The notes: a model not told the origin generated them from the sequence alone. Shown: positions 50,731 to 60,687, counted from the first letter of the stretch. The stretch is DNA of 64,000 bases from Candidatus Peregrinibacteria bacterium (GCA_026395555.1 JAPLYO010000016.1:1-64000); one strand, 5' to 3'. Made by a program: numbers and translations.

Positions 50731-52869
50731 ATGATTATGAAAAAAAACCACCAAATTCGCATCTCCAAAAACATTACGGCACTTATTATTTCAGGCATCA
50801 TAGGGCTCACTCCTCTCATGTCACTATCAGTCGAAGCAGCAACGACAAGCGGCGATATACCGACGACCGGAGCGATATCTGCTCCTCAAAAAACAACGTC
50901 TCTCAGGGAACAACTCAAAATAAAACGTGCGCTCAGAAAAGCGGAACTTGAGAAAAGACGCGCAGCAAGACTCGCAAAATCCCGGGTATCATTCGTACCT
51001 CAAACAGGTTTTGACGAGTATCAGCTAGCAAGTCTCACGCAGGACACCTATGAAAACTCTCCCAAACCAACGAAAAAAACAGGACCGACCTCATCTTCTA
51101 TTGATACATCATTCTTCGCAAACATAGAGCTCAGCGAGTCGGCGCCGACGAAGTTTTTTCAAGATGAAATATATATCTTGAGTGGGAAAATCACCTCGCC
51201 CGCAAAAGTAAGCACCATGTTCGCCTTCCTCAATTATCAGGACGAGGCACAGAAAGAACAGTTCAAGAACTTTGAGACCGAAGCAAAAAACAATACTTTT
51301 TCTATTCCCCTTTATCTTAGCGACGAAGGCAGCTACTCGCTTGGCGTCGTGCCGGGGACAAATGGAAAAAGTAGAATACAGGAAATTAACGTTGCGGCTA
51401 TAGGAACGACCGGCAGTGATGTCACCTCCACAAGCAACAGCGCAGCACCTCACGTCTCGTACGATGCCGCCACCGACAAGAGCTCAATCGGCTGGACAAG
51501 AAGCGAGGATGGCATATATCGAGTCACATTCGAGCAAGGATCAGAAAAAGTAACATATATCACAAGACAAAGTGTCTCATCTCTCCCTATTCGTTACGCA
51601 GATTTCAAAAAATTCAAACCGGGAAATATAAATATCAAGATAGATGTACTACCAAAATCACTTTCAGGATCATGGAAAACCGTAGGGTCGACGACAACAC
51701 CTATCGCCTATCATGGCTTCAGGGCAATCGAAAAAAGCGCCGTAGATGTTAGCGGAAGTTTACCGGCAATCATGAACAATCTCTCTGCAATTACTATTCA
51801 GGGAACCGCTCTCGTGAATATAGAAAACGAGGGTTACATCACTAATACACAAGGACTAACGGAAAAAGTAACACTGCAAACAGATCATCCACTCGTAAAT
51901 TCGCCATCGCTCTCGATCGCAAAGGGATCAACATTCTCTTTCTCTTACATGCCAAAAGTACCAGGACGCTATATCGTCGAGATAAATGACGCCGAAGGAT
52001 CCGCTGCTATCAACATCCCGGTATATGTCTCCACTGGTACCCCTCTCATTCCTGACTACATCGATTTAAATGCGACGATGAAGGTAGTAAAAAAACCTAC
52101 AGATATAATCAAGGACCGAGAGTATATCTTGGGACTTATCAATGACATCCGCACGGGAATGGGAAAGCAAAAAGTTACACTGAGCGCACCACTAAACTCA
52201 CTGGCACAAAAACATGCAGACGACATGGAGGCTCGAAACTTTTTCGGACACGTCAATCCCGACGGAGCCTCGCCGGATGATCGTCGAAAGCAGGCAGGAA
52301 TATCAACAGAGGTAGGAGAAAATCTCGCCTACTCACCATCACTCCTCTCTTCAATGCAGGGATTACTACGTAGCCCCATTCATCGTGCAAACATCCTTGC
52401 CGATACGTGGACCTCGGTAGGAATTGGGATTTCTCAGGATACGAGCAAAGGCGAGCTGAGAGTCGTTCAGGAATTCGCTCCAGCACCTCTCACCAACGAA
52501 GGACTTGCAAGTCTCGAATCAAACATTCTTTCAACGATAAATAGCACACGAAACTCATCTACGATTTCCAGTCTAACGGAAGACGAGACACTAAAAAATC
52601 TCGCTCAAAAATGGAGCGATCACCTCGCGAAAACTGATGAGTTTGGACTAACAACAAAAGACGGCCAATCACTCTCTCAGCTTGTGGAAAACGCAAATCT
52701 CCAATCTACCGTTCAGATCTTCGTATTTAGCACCAATAGCACGAACAATTTAGCCTCTCGCATTCTCGAGCCTTCTTCCAGCACAGAATCAAAATGGAAT
52801 AAAATCGGACTGGGCGTAAGTGTCACACCGCTTGGAGAAATTAAAATCACAACCCTCCTATCAAAGTAA
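50731..52869 (+). CDS. Exported CAP-domain protein with two CAP-like units
   Basis: This 712-residue exported protein has an N-terminal hydrophobic signal (ITALIISGIIGLTPLMSLSV) and a basic helical stretch. A long beta-rich region (about 130-440) contains several Ig-like segments. A clear CAP/SCP domain at about 465-590 carries SLAQKHADDMEARNFFGHVN, VGENLAYSPSL and LRSPIHRANILADTW with both conserved His. A second, diverged CAP unit at about 595-712 (TLKNLAQKWSDHL) lacks these His residues. It opens a cell-envelope gene run and probably acts outside the membrane. Activity unknown. Confidence 0.85.
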   Translation: MIMKKNHQIRISKNITALIISGIIGLTPLMSLSVEAATTSGDIPTTGAISAPQKTTSLREQLKIKRALRKAELEKRRAARLAKSRVSFVPQTGFDEYQLASLTQDTYENSPKPTKKTGPTSSSIDTSFFANIELSESAPTKFFQDEIYILSGKITSPAKVSTMFAFLNYQDEAQKEQFKNFETEAKNNTFSIPLYLSDEGSYSLGVVPGTNGKSRIQEINVAAIGTTGSDVTSTSNSAAPHVSYDAATDKSSIGWTRSEDGIYRVTFEQGSEKVTYITRQSVSSLPIRYADFKKFKPGNINIKIDVLPKSLSGSWKTVGSTTTPIAYHGFRAIEKSAVDVSGSLPAIMNNLSAITIQGTALVNIENEGYITNTQGLTEKVTLQTDHPLVNSPSLSIAKGSTFSFSYMPKVPGRYIVEINDAEGSAAINIPVYVSTGTPLIPDYIDLNATMKVVKKPTDIIKDREYILGLINDIRTGMGKQKVTLSAPLNSLAQKHADDMEARNFFGHVNPDGASPDDRRKQAGISTEVGENLAYSPSLLSSMQGLLRSPIHRANILADTWTSVGIGISQDTSKGELRVVQEFAPAPLTNEGLASLESNILSTINSTRNSSTISSLTEDETLKNLAQKWSDHLAKTDEFGLTTKDGQSLSQLVENANLQSTVQIFVFSTNSTNNLASRILEPSSSTESKWNKIGLGVSVTPLGEIKITTLLSK

Positions 52870-52920
52870 ACAAGCTAAAAAACTTCCAAAAAAAGTAAAA
52901 GTAACTACAATACATCCACG

Positions 52921-54531
52921 ATGGACTTCAAGCGCCGTACATATCGAAGCGACCGATTAAATACCTTCGCCGTCAGGCACATACGAGATCGCCAAAAGGA
53001 TTCGAGCAAAATCCTTGAGATCCTCAAAAAAATATTCTCCTATAAGCTTCTCACGCCGAGAAATGCAATTATAGGAAGTATCATAGTTGCGTGCGTACTG
53101 CTTTTTATGGCTTACAACCTTATCCAGGGAGTGAAGTTACGAAATGTCGTATTCTCATTTGGCAAAGATCTCGCAGAGGATCAGTACGGGCACACCAATA
53201 TCCTTCTCCTTGGAACAGGCGGCGGAAATCATGAAGGTGCAGACCTTACAGACACGATTATATTGGCAAGTATCGATCAAAAAACAAACCAAGCAACGCT
53301 CCTTTCCATCCCAAGAGATCTTTACATTGAAGACCTTCCAAACAAAAAATTCTCAGGAACCCGAATAAATAACCTCTATCACATCGGAAAAAACGAACTT
53401 GGAGATGAGGAACTTGGTTTGAAGATGCTACGAGATCAGATCAAGATCATCACCAATATGGACGTCCACTACTTCGTGAAGGTAGAGTTTGCGGGTTTCA
53501 AGGAAATGGTAGACGCTCTTGGTGGAGTTGATATCAACGTTCCAAATACCATTATTGATACAGAGTACCCTATTGGAGAAAGCCAAGGATATGAGACATT
53601 TGCACTGCAGGCGGGAATGCAGCATCTAGACGGAGAAACGGCATTGAAGTATTCACGCAGCAGACACAGCACAAACGACTTCGATCGATCGAAGCGCCAA
53701 CAGCTGGTGATCTATGCCATGAAGGAAAAAGCGGAAAAAATGGGGATACTAAGTGATAGCGGAAAGGTCAAATCACTCTATGACTCACTCGGTAAATACA
53801 TGGAGACTGATCTTTCAGTCAGAGAAATAATCACACTCGCTAAAATCGGTACGCAAATCAAGCAAGACCAGATAGCCACATACACCATACATGACGACCC
53901 AACAAAATGCGGCGGACTTCTCTACACTCCACTGCGAGAGCTCTATGGTGGCGCCTCTGTGCTCATTCCGGCAGCTCCGAAATATGAGGATATTCATCGT
54001 TTAACCGATATCGTTTTGAATCATCCTGAATTCAAAAACAGCAATATCAAGTTACAGATTCTCAACGGAACAAAAGGGCTCGGAATCGCCGCAGAAACAA
54101 AAATAATTCTCAACAGGATCTGCCTCAACGTTGCGCGATTCGGCAATGGTCAGAGTAAAAATGTCACCAAGACCACCTACTATCTCAAATCTGAAATTCC
54201 GCAAAGCGCTCTCGATGCTCTTCAGGAATTAATTCCCGGAGAAATATCACATACACCACCTCAGAAATATCTCGATATTCCCTACGCAAGTGAGGCCCAA
54301 ATTATAGTGGAAATAGGCCAAGACTACCTTGCTCACAAGCTGAAAGATCCCTATGATGGCATCGTCGATTTGATACCAAAAGCAACGAGTGCGCCTATTA
54401 CAGGAGAAGCCACAGGAAAAACCGCCACTACAACGACGAAAACAGCTTCAGGATCCAAAACCACCCCGGTAAAAACTACCTCACCTACAGCCACCAGCAA
54501 AGCCAGCACCACAACCACCAAAAAACCATGA
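52921..54531 (+). CDS. LytR-CpsA-Psr family cell-wall glycopolymer ligase
   Basis: This 536-residue protein has one N-terminal membrane helix (AIIGSIIVACVLLFMAYNLI). The LCP domain shows ILLLGTGGGNHEGADLTDTI, TLLSIPRDLYIEDL with the conserved Arg, GFKEMVDALGGVDINVP and LKYSRSRHSTNDFDRSKRQQ. A LytR_C domain follows at about 375-450 (KLQILNGTKGLGIAAETKI), then a Thr/Lys-rich tail. LCP enzymes attach polymers from polyprenyl carriers to peptidoglycan. A TACAAT at 52906-52911 sits 9 bp before the ATG, suggesting a leaderless transcript. The stop is overlapped by an in-frame ATG of the next gene. Confidence 0.93.
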   Translation: MDFKRRTYRSDRLNTFAVRHIRDRQKDSSKILEILKKIFSYKLLTPRNAIIGSIIVACVLLFMAYNLIQGVKLRNVVFSFGKDLAEDQYGHTNILLLGTGGGNHEGADLTDTIILASIDQKTNQATLLSIPRDLYIEDLPNKKFSGTRINNLYHIGKNELGDEELGLKMLRDQIKIITNMDVHYFVKVEFAGFKEMVDALGGVDINVPNTIIDTEYPIGESQGYETFALQAGMQHLDGETALKYSRSRHSTNDFDRSKRQQLVIYAMKEKAEKMGILSDSGKVKSLYDSLGKYMETDLSVREIITLAKIGTQIKQDQIATYTIHDDPTKCGGLLYTPLRELYGGASVLIPAAPKYEDIHRLTDIVLNHPEFKNSNIKLQILNGTKGLGIAAETKIILNRICLNVARFGNGQSKNVTKTTYYLKSEIPQSALDALQELIPGEISHTPPQKYLDIPYASEAQIIVEIGQDYLAHKLKDPYDGIVDLIPKATSAPITGEATGKTATTTTKTASGSKTTPVKTTSPTATSKASTTTTKKP

Positions 54532-54557
54532 TACCCAAAAAAGAAGGCGGCGAAACC

Positions 54558-55286
54558 ATGATTCGACTCCAAAAATACCTCTCGGACTGCGGAATCTGTT
54601 CTCGCAGAAAGGCGGAATATTACATCGCCAATAACTATATTACCGTGAATGGCGAAAAAGTCACCGTCCTCGGAACGAAGATAAATCCCGCAAAGGACGT
54701 GGTACTCTTCCAGCAGAAAAGGGTAAATCCCCGCTCCAAGCACTACTACATGATTCTCAATAAGCCGGAGGGTTACACCTGCACCATGGCAGAACACAAG
54801 TCAGAGAAAAATCTCTCCTCACTCCTTCCAAAAGTTCATCATCTCTATCCCGTAGGTCGACTTGACCGAGATAGCGAGGGCTTACTCATACTCACAACCG
54901 ATGGTGATTTCGCACAAAAAATCATGCATCCAAAAAATAAGTGCGAAAAAGAATACTTCGTCATCGTTATTGGAAATGTTCTCGATGGAGATTTAGTAAA
55001 AATGCAAAAAGGTATGTTAGTTCCACTTGAAGAAAAGGGCGATATCAAGAAAAAAATGGCACGAGTAAAATCAGCAAGTATTATCAAACGAGAAACCGGA
55101 CGTTCATATATTTCCATAGTCTTAGAGGAGGGACAGAAGCGACAAATTCGACGTATGTTCCAACATCTCGGATTCCCGGTACAATACCTCAAGCGAGTTC
55201 GTATTGGCCAGATCTCACTCGATAAGTTACCATTAGGAAAATCACGCGATCTGACACCAAGAGAAATAAATTCGTTAATCGCATAA
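54558..55286 (+). CDS. RsuA/RluB-type pseudouridine synthase
   Basis: This protein of about 242 residues converts specific rRNA uridines to pseudouridine. An S4 RNA-binding domain (IRLQKYLSDCGICSRRKAEY) precedes the catalytic domain with LYPVGRLDRDSEGLLILTTD, which contains the catalytic Asp, and EGQKRQIRRMFQHLGFPVQ near the end. It fits the RluB/RluE branch; the target base is not certain. ATG 54558 begins the conserved S4 domain and has an AGAAGG stretch upstream. The in-frame ATG 54528 overlapping the LCP stop is an alternative. Confidence 0.92.
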   Translation: MIRLQKYLSDCGICSRRKAEYYIANNYITVNGEKVTVLGTKINPAKDVVLFQQKRVNPRSKHYYMILNKPEGYTCTMAEHKSEKNLSSLLPKVHHLYPVGRLDRDSEGLLILTTDGDFAQKIMHPKNKCEKEYFVIVIGNVLDGDLVKMQKGMLVPLEEKGDIKKKMARVKSASIIKRETGRSYISIVLEEGQKRQIRRMFQHLGFPVQYLKRVRIGQISLDKLPLGKSRDLTPREINSLIA

Positions 55287-55329
55287 GACGTACTACGTCG
55301 AAGCCTCAAACACTCTTACTATAAAACGT

Positions 55330-56220
55330 ATGTTCGCATCGCTCATTTCCTTCTACCTCGCGACACTCATACAAAACCTCCCGCAGCTCACCACAAATGA
55401 GATAAAACCATCTCAGTTTCAAGATATTCTCACAGCAAGTCCGGTTCCTCAAGCGATCTCTCCATCGGGTCCAAACACGAACGATCTCAACATCCAGGCA
55501 AGTGCCTATATTGCCGTAGACCTCAAAAGTGGAAAAACACTCATTCAAAAAAACATGAAGGAGCAGCGCTCCATTGGTAGCATCACGAAACTTATTACGG
55601 CGCTCATCATCCTCGACGAAAATAATATTAATGACGTAGTGAAGGTTCCACTCGCAGCAACCACGATCGAAGGATCAAGAATTTGGCTTGCTGAAGGGGA
55701 AAAAATAACAGTACGAGATCTGCTGAGCGGTATGCTGATTCACTCGGGCAATGACGCGGCCTACGCGCTCGCCATATACAACGCCGGAAGTGTCGAAAAC
55801 TTCTTGGGGAAAATGAATGACAAGGCCAAGAGGCTCGGACTTACGCAGACTCACTTTGCTAATCCGGCCGGACTCGATCGCGACGGCAACTACTCCACGG
55901 CCGAAGATATCGCCACGCTCGGAACATTCGCCTATCGTAACGCCTTTATCCGAAGCATCGTAAGCATTCCATCGATGACCGTCTCTTCCGTAAACGGACA
56001 GTTTAAACACGAGCTCAAGAGTACCAATGAACTTCTCGTAAAAGACCCTCGCGTAAAAGGTCTCAAAACGGGATACACGCTAGAGGCCGGCAAGTCTTTT
56101 GTAAGCGTGGCAGTAGTGGGACACGGATCCCCTATTCTAACCGTCGTACTCAACAGCCCTGACCGGTTCAAGGAGACAGAAAGTCTCATCGACTGGTCGG
56201 TAGCAAATTTTATTTGGTAA
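55330..56220 (+). CDS. D-alanyl-D-alanine carboxypeptidase (S11 family)
   Basis: This 296-residue penicillin-binding enzyme trims the terminal D-Ala of peptidoglycan stem peptides. All three motifs are visible: SITK (84-87, nucleophile Ser), SGN (139-141) in IHSGNDAAYALA, and KTG in VKGLKTGYTLEAGKSF. The N-terminus is hydrophobic (SLISFYLATLIQNL). The C-terminal beta domain and amphipathic anchor of DacA/PBP5 are missing, so the protein is short. mraY begins 13 bp later. Confidence 0.92.
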   Translation: MFASLISFYLATLIQNLPQLTTNEIKPSQFQDILTASPVPQAISPSGPNTNDLNIQASAYIAVDLKSGKTLIQKNMKEQRSIGSITKLITALIILDENNINDVVKVPLAATTIEGSRIWLAEGEKITVRDLLSGMLIHSGNDAAYALAIYNAGSVENFLGKMNDKAKRLGLTQTHFANPAGLDRDGNYSTAEDIATLGTFAYRNAFIRSIVSIPSMTVSSVNGQFKHELKSTNELLVKDPRVKGLKTGYTLEAGKSFVSVAVVGHGSPILTVVLNSPDRFKETESLIDWSVANFIW

Positions 56221-56233
56221 TTTATTGTATCCT

Positions 56234-57313
56234 ATGGGAAATCCACTCAATATCATTCAGCCACTTTCCATCTTCACCGGCCCACTTCGTCAGTTAACAC
56301 TTATCATTGGATCAGAGATTTTTACCTTCATCCTCGCCCTTCTTCTGGCTCCGCCCTTTATTCGATTCCTTCACTCTCACAAACTCGGAAAACAGTTGCG
56401 CATCAACGCTACATCCGGAGAGAAGGCAACGATTTTTAACGAGTTACACGCCAAAAAAGCAGGTACACCAACGATGGGAGGTGTACTGATTTGGGGATCA
56501 GTATTAGTAACGCTCGGATTCACACAGCTCCTCCAGTGGTTTGGCGTGATTGACCACTCCCTCATTAATCGCAATGAAACCTGGCTCCCGGTCTTCACGC
56601 TTGTCACTACGGCACTCCTCGGACTCATCGACGATTACATCAACGTCAAAGGCGAGTCCAAAGGCCTAAAGGTAAAACCAAAAATGTTCTGGCTTCTCCT
56701 ATTCGCCGCCATGGGCGCTTGGTGGTTCTACTCCAAACTCGGAGTGAACTCGATTCACATACCATTATTAGGAAATATCAATATTGGACTCTGGTATATT
56801 CCCCTCTTTATCTTCGTCATCTCGGGCACAGCGAACGCCGTGAACTTCACCGACGGCCTCGATGGTCTCGCGGGCGGCCTCCTCATTATCGCCTTTGGTG
56901 GATTTGGCGTTATCGCATTCGTACAGGGACTCTTCATCCTTTCAGCCTTCTGCGCCGTCATCGTCGGCGCCCTGCTCGCCTTCCTCTGGTACAACGTTCC
57001 TCCCGCCAAATTCTACATGGGTGACACCGGTGCTCTCTCGCTCGGCGCCACGCTCGGCGTGATCGCCATGATGACCAACTCCGCCATTGCCCTCATTCTC
57101 ATCGGCGCCGTCTTCGTCATCGAAACCCTTTCCGTCATCATTCAGCTCACCTCCAAAAAATTCCTCGGCCGCAAAGTCTTCCTCATCGCCCCCATCCACC
57201 ACCACTTCGAAAAACTCGGCTGGCCCGAGGCCACGGTCGTCATGCGCTTCTGGATCGTTGGCGGCATGCTCGCCGTCTTAGGCGTCATCCTGAGATTAAC
57301 AGGAGGGTTTTAA
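56234..57313 (+). CDS. mraY: Phospho-N-acetylmuramoyl-pentapeptide transferase MraY
   Basis: This polytopic enzyme of about 359 residues makes lipid I from UDP-MurNAc-pentapeptide and undecaprenyl phosphate. Conserved blocks are KKAGTPTMGGVLIWGSVL, the Asp pair in GLIDDYINVKGESKGL, NFTDGLDGLAGGLL with the catalytic Asp, FYMGDTGALSLGATLG and PIHHHFEKLGWPE. It is separated from the rest of a division/cell-wall cluster and coupled to a carboxypeptidase gene. ATG 56234 was preferred to an in-frame TTG at 56225. Confidence 0.97.
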   Translation: MGNPLNIIQPLSIFTGPLRQLTLIIGSEIFTFILALLLAPPFIRFLHSHKLGKQLRINATSGEKATIFNELHAKKAGTPTMGGVLIWGSVLVTLGFTQLLQWFGVIDHSLINRNETWLPVFTLVTTALLGLIDDYINVKGESKGLKVKPKMFWLLLFAAMGAWWFYSKLGVNSIHIPLLGNINIGLWYIPLFIFVISGTANAVNFTDGLDGLAGGLLIIAFGGFGVIAFVQGLFILSAFCAVIVGALLAFLWYNVPPAKFYMGDTGALSLGATLGVIAMMTNSAIALILIGAVFVIETLSVIIQLTSKKFLGRKVFLIAPIHHHFEKLGWPEATVVMRFWIVGGMLAVLGVILRLTGGF

Positions 57314-57322
57314 ATAGAGAGA

Positions 57323-57634
57323 ATGAAAAATAAGTCTCCCAAAAAAGATTACATCGACGAGTACAAAGACTGGCAGGACAACCAATACAATCCCGGCCAC
57401 TTTACCGGTGGCCGCACTCCCATCTGGCTATCTCAGCCAGGAAAGCCAAAATTGCTAGGCACCGTCTTCGTTATTCTCGGTCTTTGCTATGGAATCTGGA
57501 CAACCTATACGATAATGCAACTATTTCAAGTAGGAGTAACAATGGAAGAAACCTTCTCAGCTACTTTTTCAAGCATCCTTTCTATCTCCCTTTTTGCAGC
57601 AGGAATAATGATGATAAAAAAGGCGAACAAGTAA
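57323..57634 (+). CDS. Small membrane protein of unknown function
   Basis: This 103-residue protein has a hydrophilic N-terminus (about 1-43) followed by two membrane helices (LLGTVFVILGLCYGIWTTYT and SSILSISLFAAGIMMI). It starts 9 bp after mraY behind an AGAGAG stretch and is probably co-transcribed. No family was recognised. Confidence 0.7.
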   Translation: MKNKSPKKDYIDEYKDWQDNQYNPGHFTGGRTPIWLSQPGKPKLLGTVFVILGLCYGIWTTYTIMQLFQVGVTMEETFSATFSSILSISLFAAGIMMIKKANK

Positions 57635-57668
57635 TTCCAGAAAATCGGAGTTCTTTTACTATAAAAAT

Positions 57669-57696
57669 TTGACATAAAAACAAAAATAGATAAAAT
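57669..57696 (+). promoter_or_regulatory. Promoter giving a probably leaderless mRNA
   Basis: TTGACA (57669-57674) and TAAAAT (57691-57696) have a 16-bp spacer. Eight bases separate the -10 from the ATG at 57705, so the transcript should start at or just before the initiation codon. Confidence 0.65.
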
Positions 57697-57704
57697 ACGC
57701 ATTC

Positions 57705-58310
57705 ATGAATACACTCAAAAACACTCTTGCTGCTATTGCCATAGTAACTATGCCAGCCGCAATAAGTTGTGCAAAATCAGCAACAAATTCTACGGCAGCG
57801 GAATCGACACGGGCAGAGTCAATGCCCGGCACACCGGGAAAAATTATAAATGCCAGCGCCTCTGTCACGATTATCCCCACGGAAGACAATCCATCCCAAA
57901 AAGTTCTCACGGCCGAAGAGAAACAAATGGCAACAGAGTTCGCACATGAAGTAACGAATCTCGAAGCCACGATACTACAGCAAATTGGGGCGATATTAAA
58001 AGAACAGTGCAATAAGGATATATGGCATCTCTTCGCGGAATCGCATGCCGAAGAGGATCCAGAAGGTCACGTAACCCTAAAGGCTAAGGCTATGATCGAG
58101 CTTAAAGCCAAGCCCTCGGAGGAGGTAGAAAAATGTATGGCAGAAGTACTTCGACAACTAAAGAGAGAAGTTCGCAATAAAGATAATATGAAAAATCTCG
58201 AATGTATTTTATCTGATGATTCCATACAAAAAGGAAACAGCGAAGAAGATCCTCGCCTCAAGTCGAACCTATATTACAAACCGGTTGGACTAGACTGCAC
58301 GGTAAACTAA
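57705..58310 (+). CDS. Putative lipoprotein of unknown function
   Basis: This 201-residue exported protein has a short signal peptide ending in AAISC (Cys22), a loose lipobox. The mature part is charged and helical (KQMATEFAHEVTNLEATILQ and VEKCMAEVLRQLKREVRNK) with four cysteines that might form disulfides. No domain was recognised. Its last 4 bp overlap the convergent FecR gene. Confidence 0.65.
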   Translation: MNTLKNTLAAIAIVTMPAAISCAKSATNSTAAESTRAESMPGTPGKIINASASVTIIPTEDNPSQKVLTAEEKQMATEFAHEVTNLEATILQQIGAILKEQCNKDIWHLFAESHAEEDPEGHVTLKAKAMIELKAKPSEEVEKCMAEVLRQLKREVRNKDNMKNLECILSDDSIQKGNSEEDPRLKSNLYYKPVGLDCTVN

Positions 58311-60124
58311 TCCCTACTCAACTGTAACTTCGGAGGTAGCTGCGTATCGTCAAGGACATCACTCTGATCTGTCGGGACTTTAACAACCTCAGGTGCCTTG
58401 TTCGTAGTATCAGAAGAAGTTGGTTTAATTACAGCCACAACAGGAGTTTCTCCCACTTCCTCAGATTTCGGAACAACACTCACTGGATTTTTGAGCGCAA
58501 CATACTGAACCTCCAAGCTCGACCTTCGAGCGGAAACATCGGCATCGAGCGCCAACTTTTTCGATATCTTCGCAGCGACCAACACATCTACATCTTTAAT
58601 GCGTTGTCGGTATTTATTGAGTGCCTTCATATAGGCATCCTTCAAACCCTTGTCCTGAAGAACCTGTGCCTCAGCCAAAAACTGGGACGCCTGATCGAGG
58701 GCTACACTTAATTTCTGCTCTTCCGGAGCATCAGCAAAATCTCTCTCCTCAAGGGCAACCTTCACGTCATACAGACTTGAATCAGGTTTTGCGGACAACA
58801 GTTTCGATCTCGCAGACTGGAGAACAGCCGCCGCTAATTTCTTCACGTCGTCATTTTGGATACCATCAGCCTTGCGAGCAGTTGTCTCTAACTGGTTAAA
58901 CGATGTTCGCACCTCATCGGCTTTTACATCAGCTCTTCCAAATACTTCATAAAATGACTTCTCGGCAATATTCAGCTCCAATTTGAATCGTTCGTTATCA
59001 TCAAAAGCAAGAAGCAAGGAGGCGTTCTCCTGAAGAGCTCCAAGAGGCCCGGCCACTACGCCCTGATTCTGATTCTGAGCATCATCGATAAGTTGAGCGT
59101 CCTTCTTCAAATTCACACTTACCCATTCTTTTTCCGTATCCTTCAGCTGGATCGGTTCGACACGACTCTTTGCGACACTAGAGCCCACAGCAGCATCCGC
59201 CACCAACTGAAATCCTTTCACGACCGTCTTTGCCTCTACTACTTTTTCTTCAGGCTTCTGCGGAAGTGAGACGTTCACCGCATTCTGAAATACCTGCACC
59301 TGAGAGGTACCATTTTCAGAAGAAACACTAAAGGTTGCTCGCTTAGAGGCAGAAGTAACGAGATCATTCGCTCTTACCTTGAAATCAGAATTTTTCACAA
59401 AATCAAACACGCTCGACCAGAGCGTACCGCGCTCCAAATCAAGTTCTACCAAGTGATCAATACCAAAGTTCTCCGAACGAAGGGACTGGAAAGCCACATC
59501 AGTATTCGCAAACAATCGAGTAAAACTCTTATCAAAATACTTTACCTCCACGCGTCCGTCATCACCCGTGCGTAACTCATCACCTTCCTTTAACTCAAAC
59601 CCTTGCTGAGCCGGTGAGGTCTGTCCATCACGAACCACCTGAACATTTCCAGAAACTTCATGCACCACCGTAAACTCCCTCGCATACGTCACCGGAACAC
59701 GGAGCACATAGGCGAACAAACTCAGGGCCAAAACACCCCCTAATGAAAAACTTGCGGTGAGCTTCTTGACCAATCCTCCACTGAACCAAGGGGCAAAAGG
59801 TGAGTGGGCTGGCAAGGCATATAACTTTTCTCGAATAATCGCGCGTCGAACAGGACTTAAAACAACCTTCTGGGATGAGGTTCGTATCCAAGAAATCAAT
59901 CGATCGAGTAAATACGACTCATTTTCTACATCTGCCTCTCCAGGAATAGCATCCTGAATTCGCTCGAACATATGCGCACGAATTCGGCTTTTCGCATCAC
60001 GACTCATAGGAGAAAAATGCGTAGATTGTAACGCGCGCAAGCTTTCGCCGAGCTCCAGGAGGGTCGCCTCCATCTCGATATCAAGTCCACTATCATCCGT
60101 ATTGTTGTATCCAAAATTGTTCAT
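58307..60124 (-). CDS. FecR-type anti-sigma/membrane regulator
   Basis: This 605-residue protein lies 35 bp downstream of an ECF sigma gene. The cytoplasmic N-terminal 120 residues resemble an anti-sigma binding region. One membrane helix follows (LTASFSLGGVLALSLFAYVL, about 128-147). The extracytoplasmic FecR domain (about 150-330) contains EVSGNVQVVRDGQTSPAQQG, EGDELRTGDDGRVEVKYF and LERGTLWSSVFDF. A long helical C-terminal region (about 340-540) is unlike FecR and may be a coiled-coil sensor. It probably controls the sigma factor in response to an envelope signal. Confidence 0.82.
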   Translation of the reverse strand: MNNFGYNNTDDSGLDIEMEATLLELGESLRALQSTHFSPMSRDAKSRIRAHMFERIQDAIPGEADVENESYLLDRLISWIRTSSQKVVLSPVRRAIIREKLYALPAHSPFAPWFSGGLVKKLTASFSLGGVLALSLFAYVLRVPVTYAREFTVVHEVSGNVQVVRDGQTSPAQQGFELKEGDELRTGDDGRVEVKYFDKSFTRLFANTDVAFQSLRSENFGIDHLVELDLERGTLWSSVFDFVKNSDFKVRANDLVTSASKRATFSVSSENGTSQVQVFQNAVNVSLPQKPEEKVVEAKTVVKGFQLVADAAVGSSVAKSRVEPIQLKDTEKEWVSVNLKKDAQLIDDAQNQNQGVVAGPLGALQENASLLLAFDDNERFKLELNIAEKSFYEVFGRADVKADEVRTSFNQLETTARKADGIQNDDVKKLAAAVLQSARSKLLSAKPDSSLYDVKVALEERDFADAPEEQKLSVALDQASQFLAEAQVLQDKGLKDAYMKALNKYRQRIKDVDVLVAAKISKKLALDADVSARRSSLEVQYVALKNPVSVVPKSEEVGETPVVAVIKPTSSDTTNKAPEVVKVPTDQSDVLDDTQLPPKLQLSRD

Positions 60125-60159
60125 AACTCAAAACTTATAACGGAGGAAAGCCAAAAACG

Positions 60160-60642
60160 TTACCAGATCTGCCCCGGAGGGGTAGATCCTGTTCCTGTAC
60201 CCGATTCCATCTTTAATCCCATATCTTCCAAGGTTATCTTTAGAGCCTTCAAAGCCCGAAACTGTAATATCCTCAAAGCCCCCTCGCTCTTGTCGAGCAG
60301 CTTTGCGATCTCCTTATTGGAGAGCTCATTAATATATTTCAACACCAAAACCTGCTGATAGTCATCTTTTAACCCCTTCAGAGCTTTTTGAAGCATAGTA
60401 CTCTCCAGTCCCCGCTCAGTAACGATCTTAGGATGATATTCTGCACGATACTCTTGATACTCCTCGGTGATCGCCTCGATCGTCTTGTTCGAGCGATAGT
60501 GATCCACGACCAAGTTGTGAGCGATACGGAATAACCACGAAGAAAAATTATCGACATACTGTTCGTACAAAGATGCAAAAGCGTCCTTGTCGCCCTGCTT
60601 GGTCTGTTCAACAAGCTCCTGAATCTGAGTCTCGGTCATCAT
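60160..60642 (-). CDS. ECF-type sigma-70 factor with an internal gap in region 2
   Basis: This 160-residue sigma factor has a normal start (VEQTKQGDKDAFASLYEQYVD) and a normal later part: FSSWLFRIAHNLVVDHYRSN (region 2.4) and region 4 LPNKEI-like ELSNKEIAKLLDKSEGALRI. Between Asp31 and Asn32/Phe33 (near 60549) about 40 residues are missing. They normally hold region 2.1-2.3, including the core-RNAP contact motif around DLTQEVF. The reading frame is kept. If real, the protein could hardly function as a sigma factor; an assembly deletion is just as likely. The partner FecR protein follows. Confidence 0.85.
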   Translation of the reverse strand: MMTETQIQELVEQTKQGDKDAFASLYEQYVDNFSSWLFRIAHNLVVDHYRSNKTIEAITEEYQEYRAEYHPKIVTERGLESTMLQKALKGLKDDYQQVLVLKYINELSNKEIAKLLDKSEGALRILQFRALKALKITLEDMGLKMESGTGTGSTPPGQIW

Positions 60643-60687
60643 AAAAGAGGTGTAGGAATTGAAACGGAGTGGCAGACCTAGGGATTT

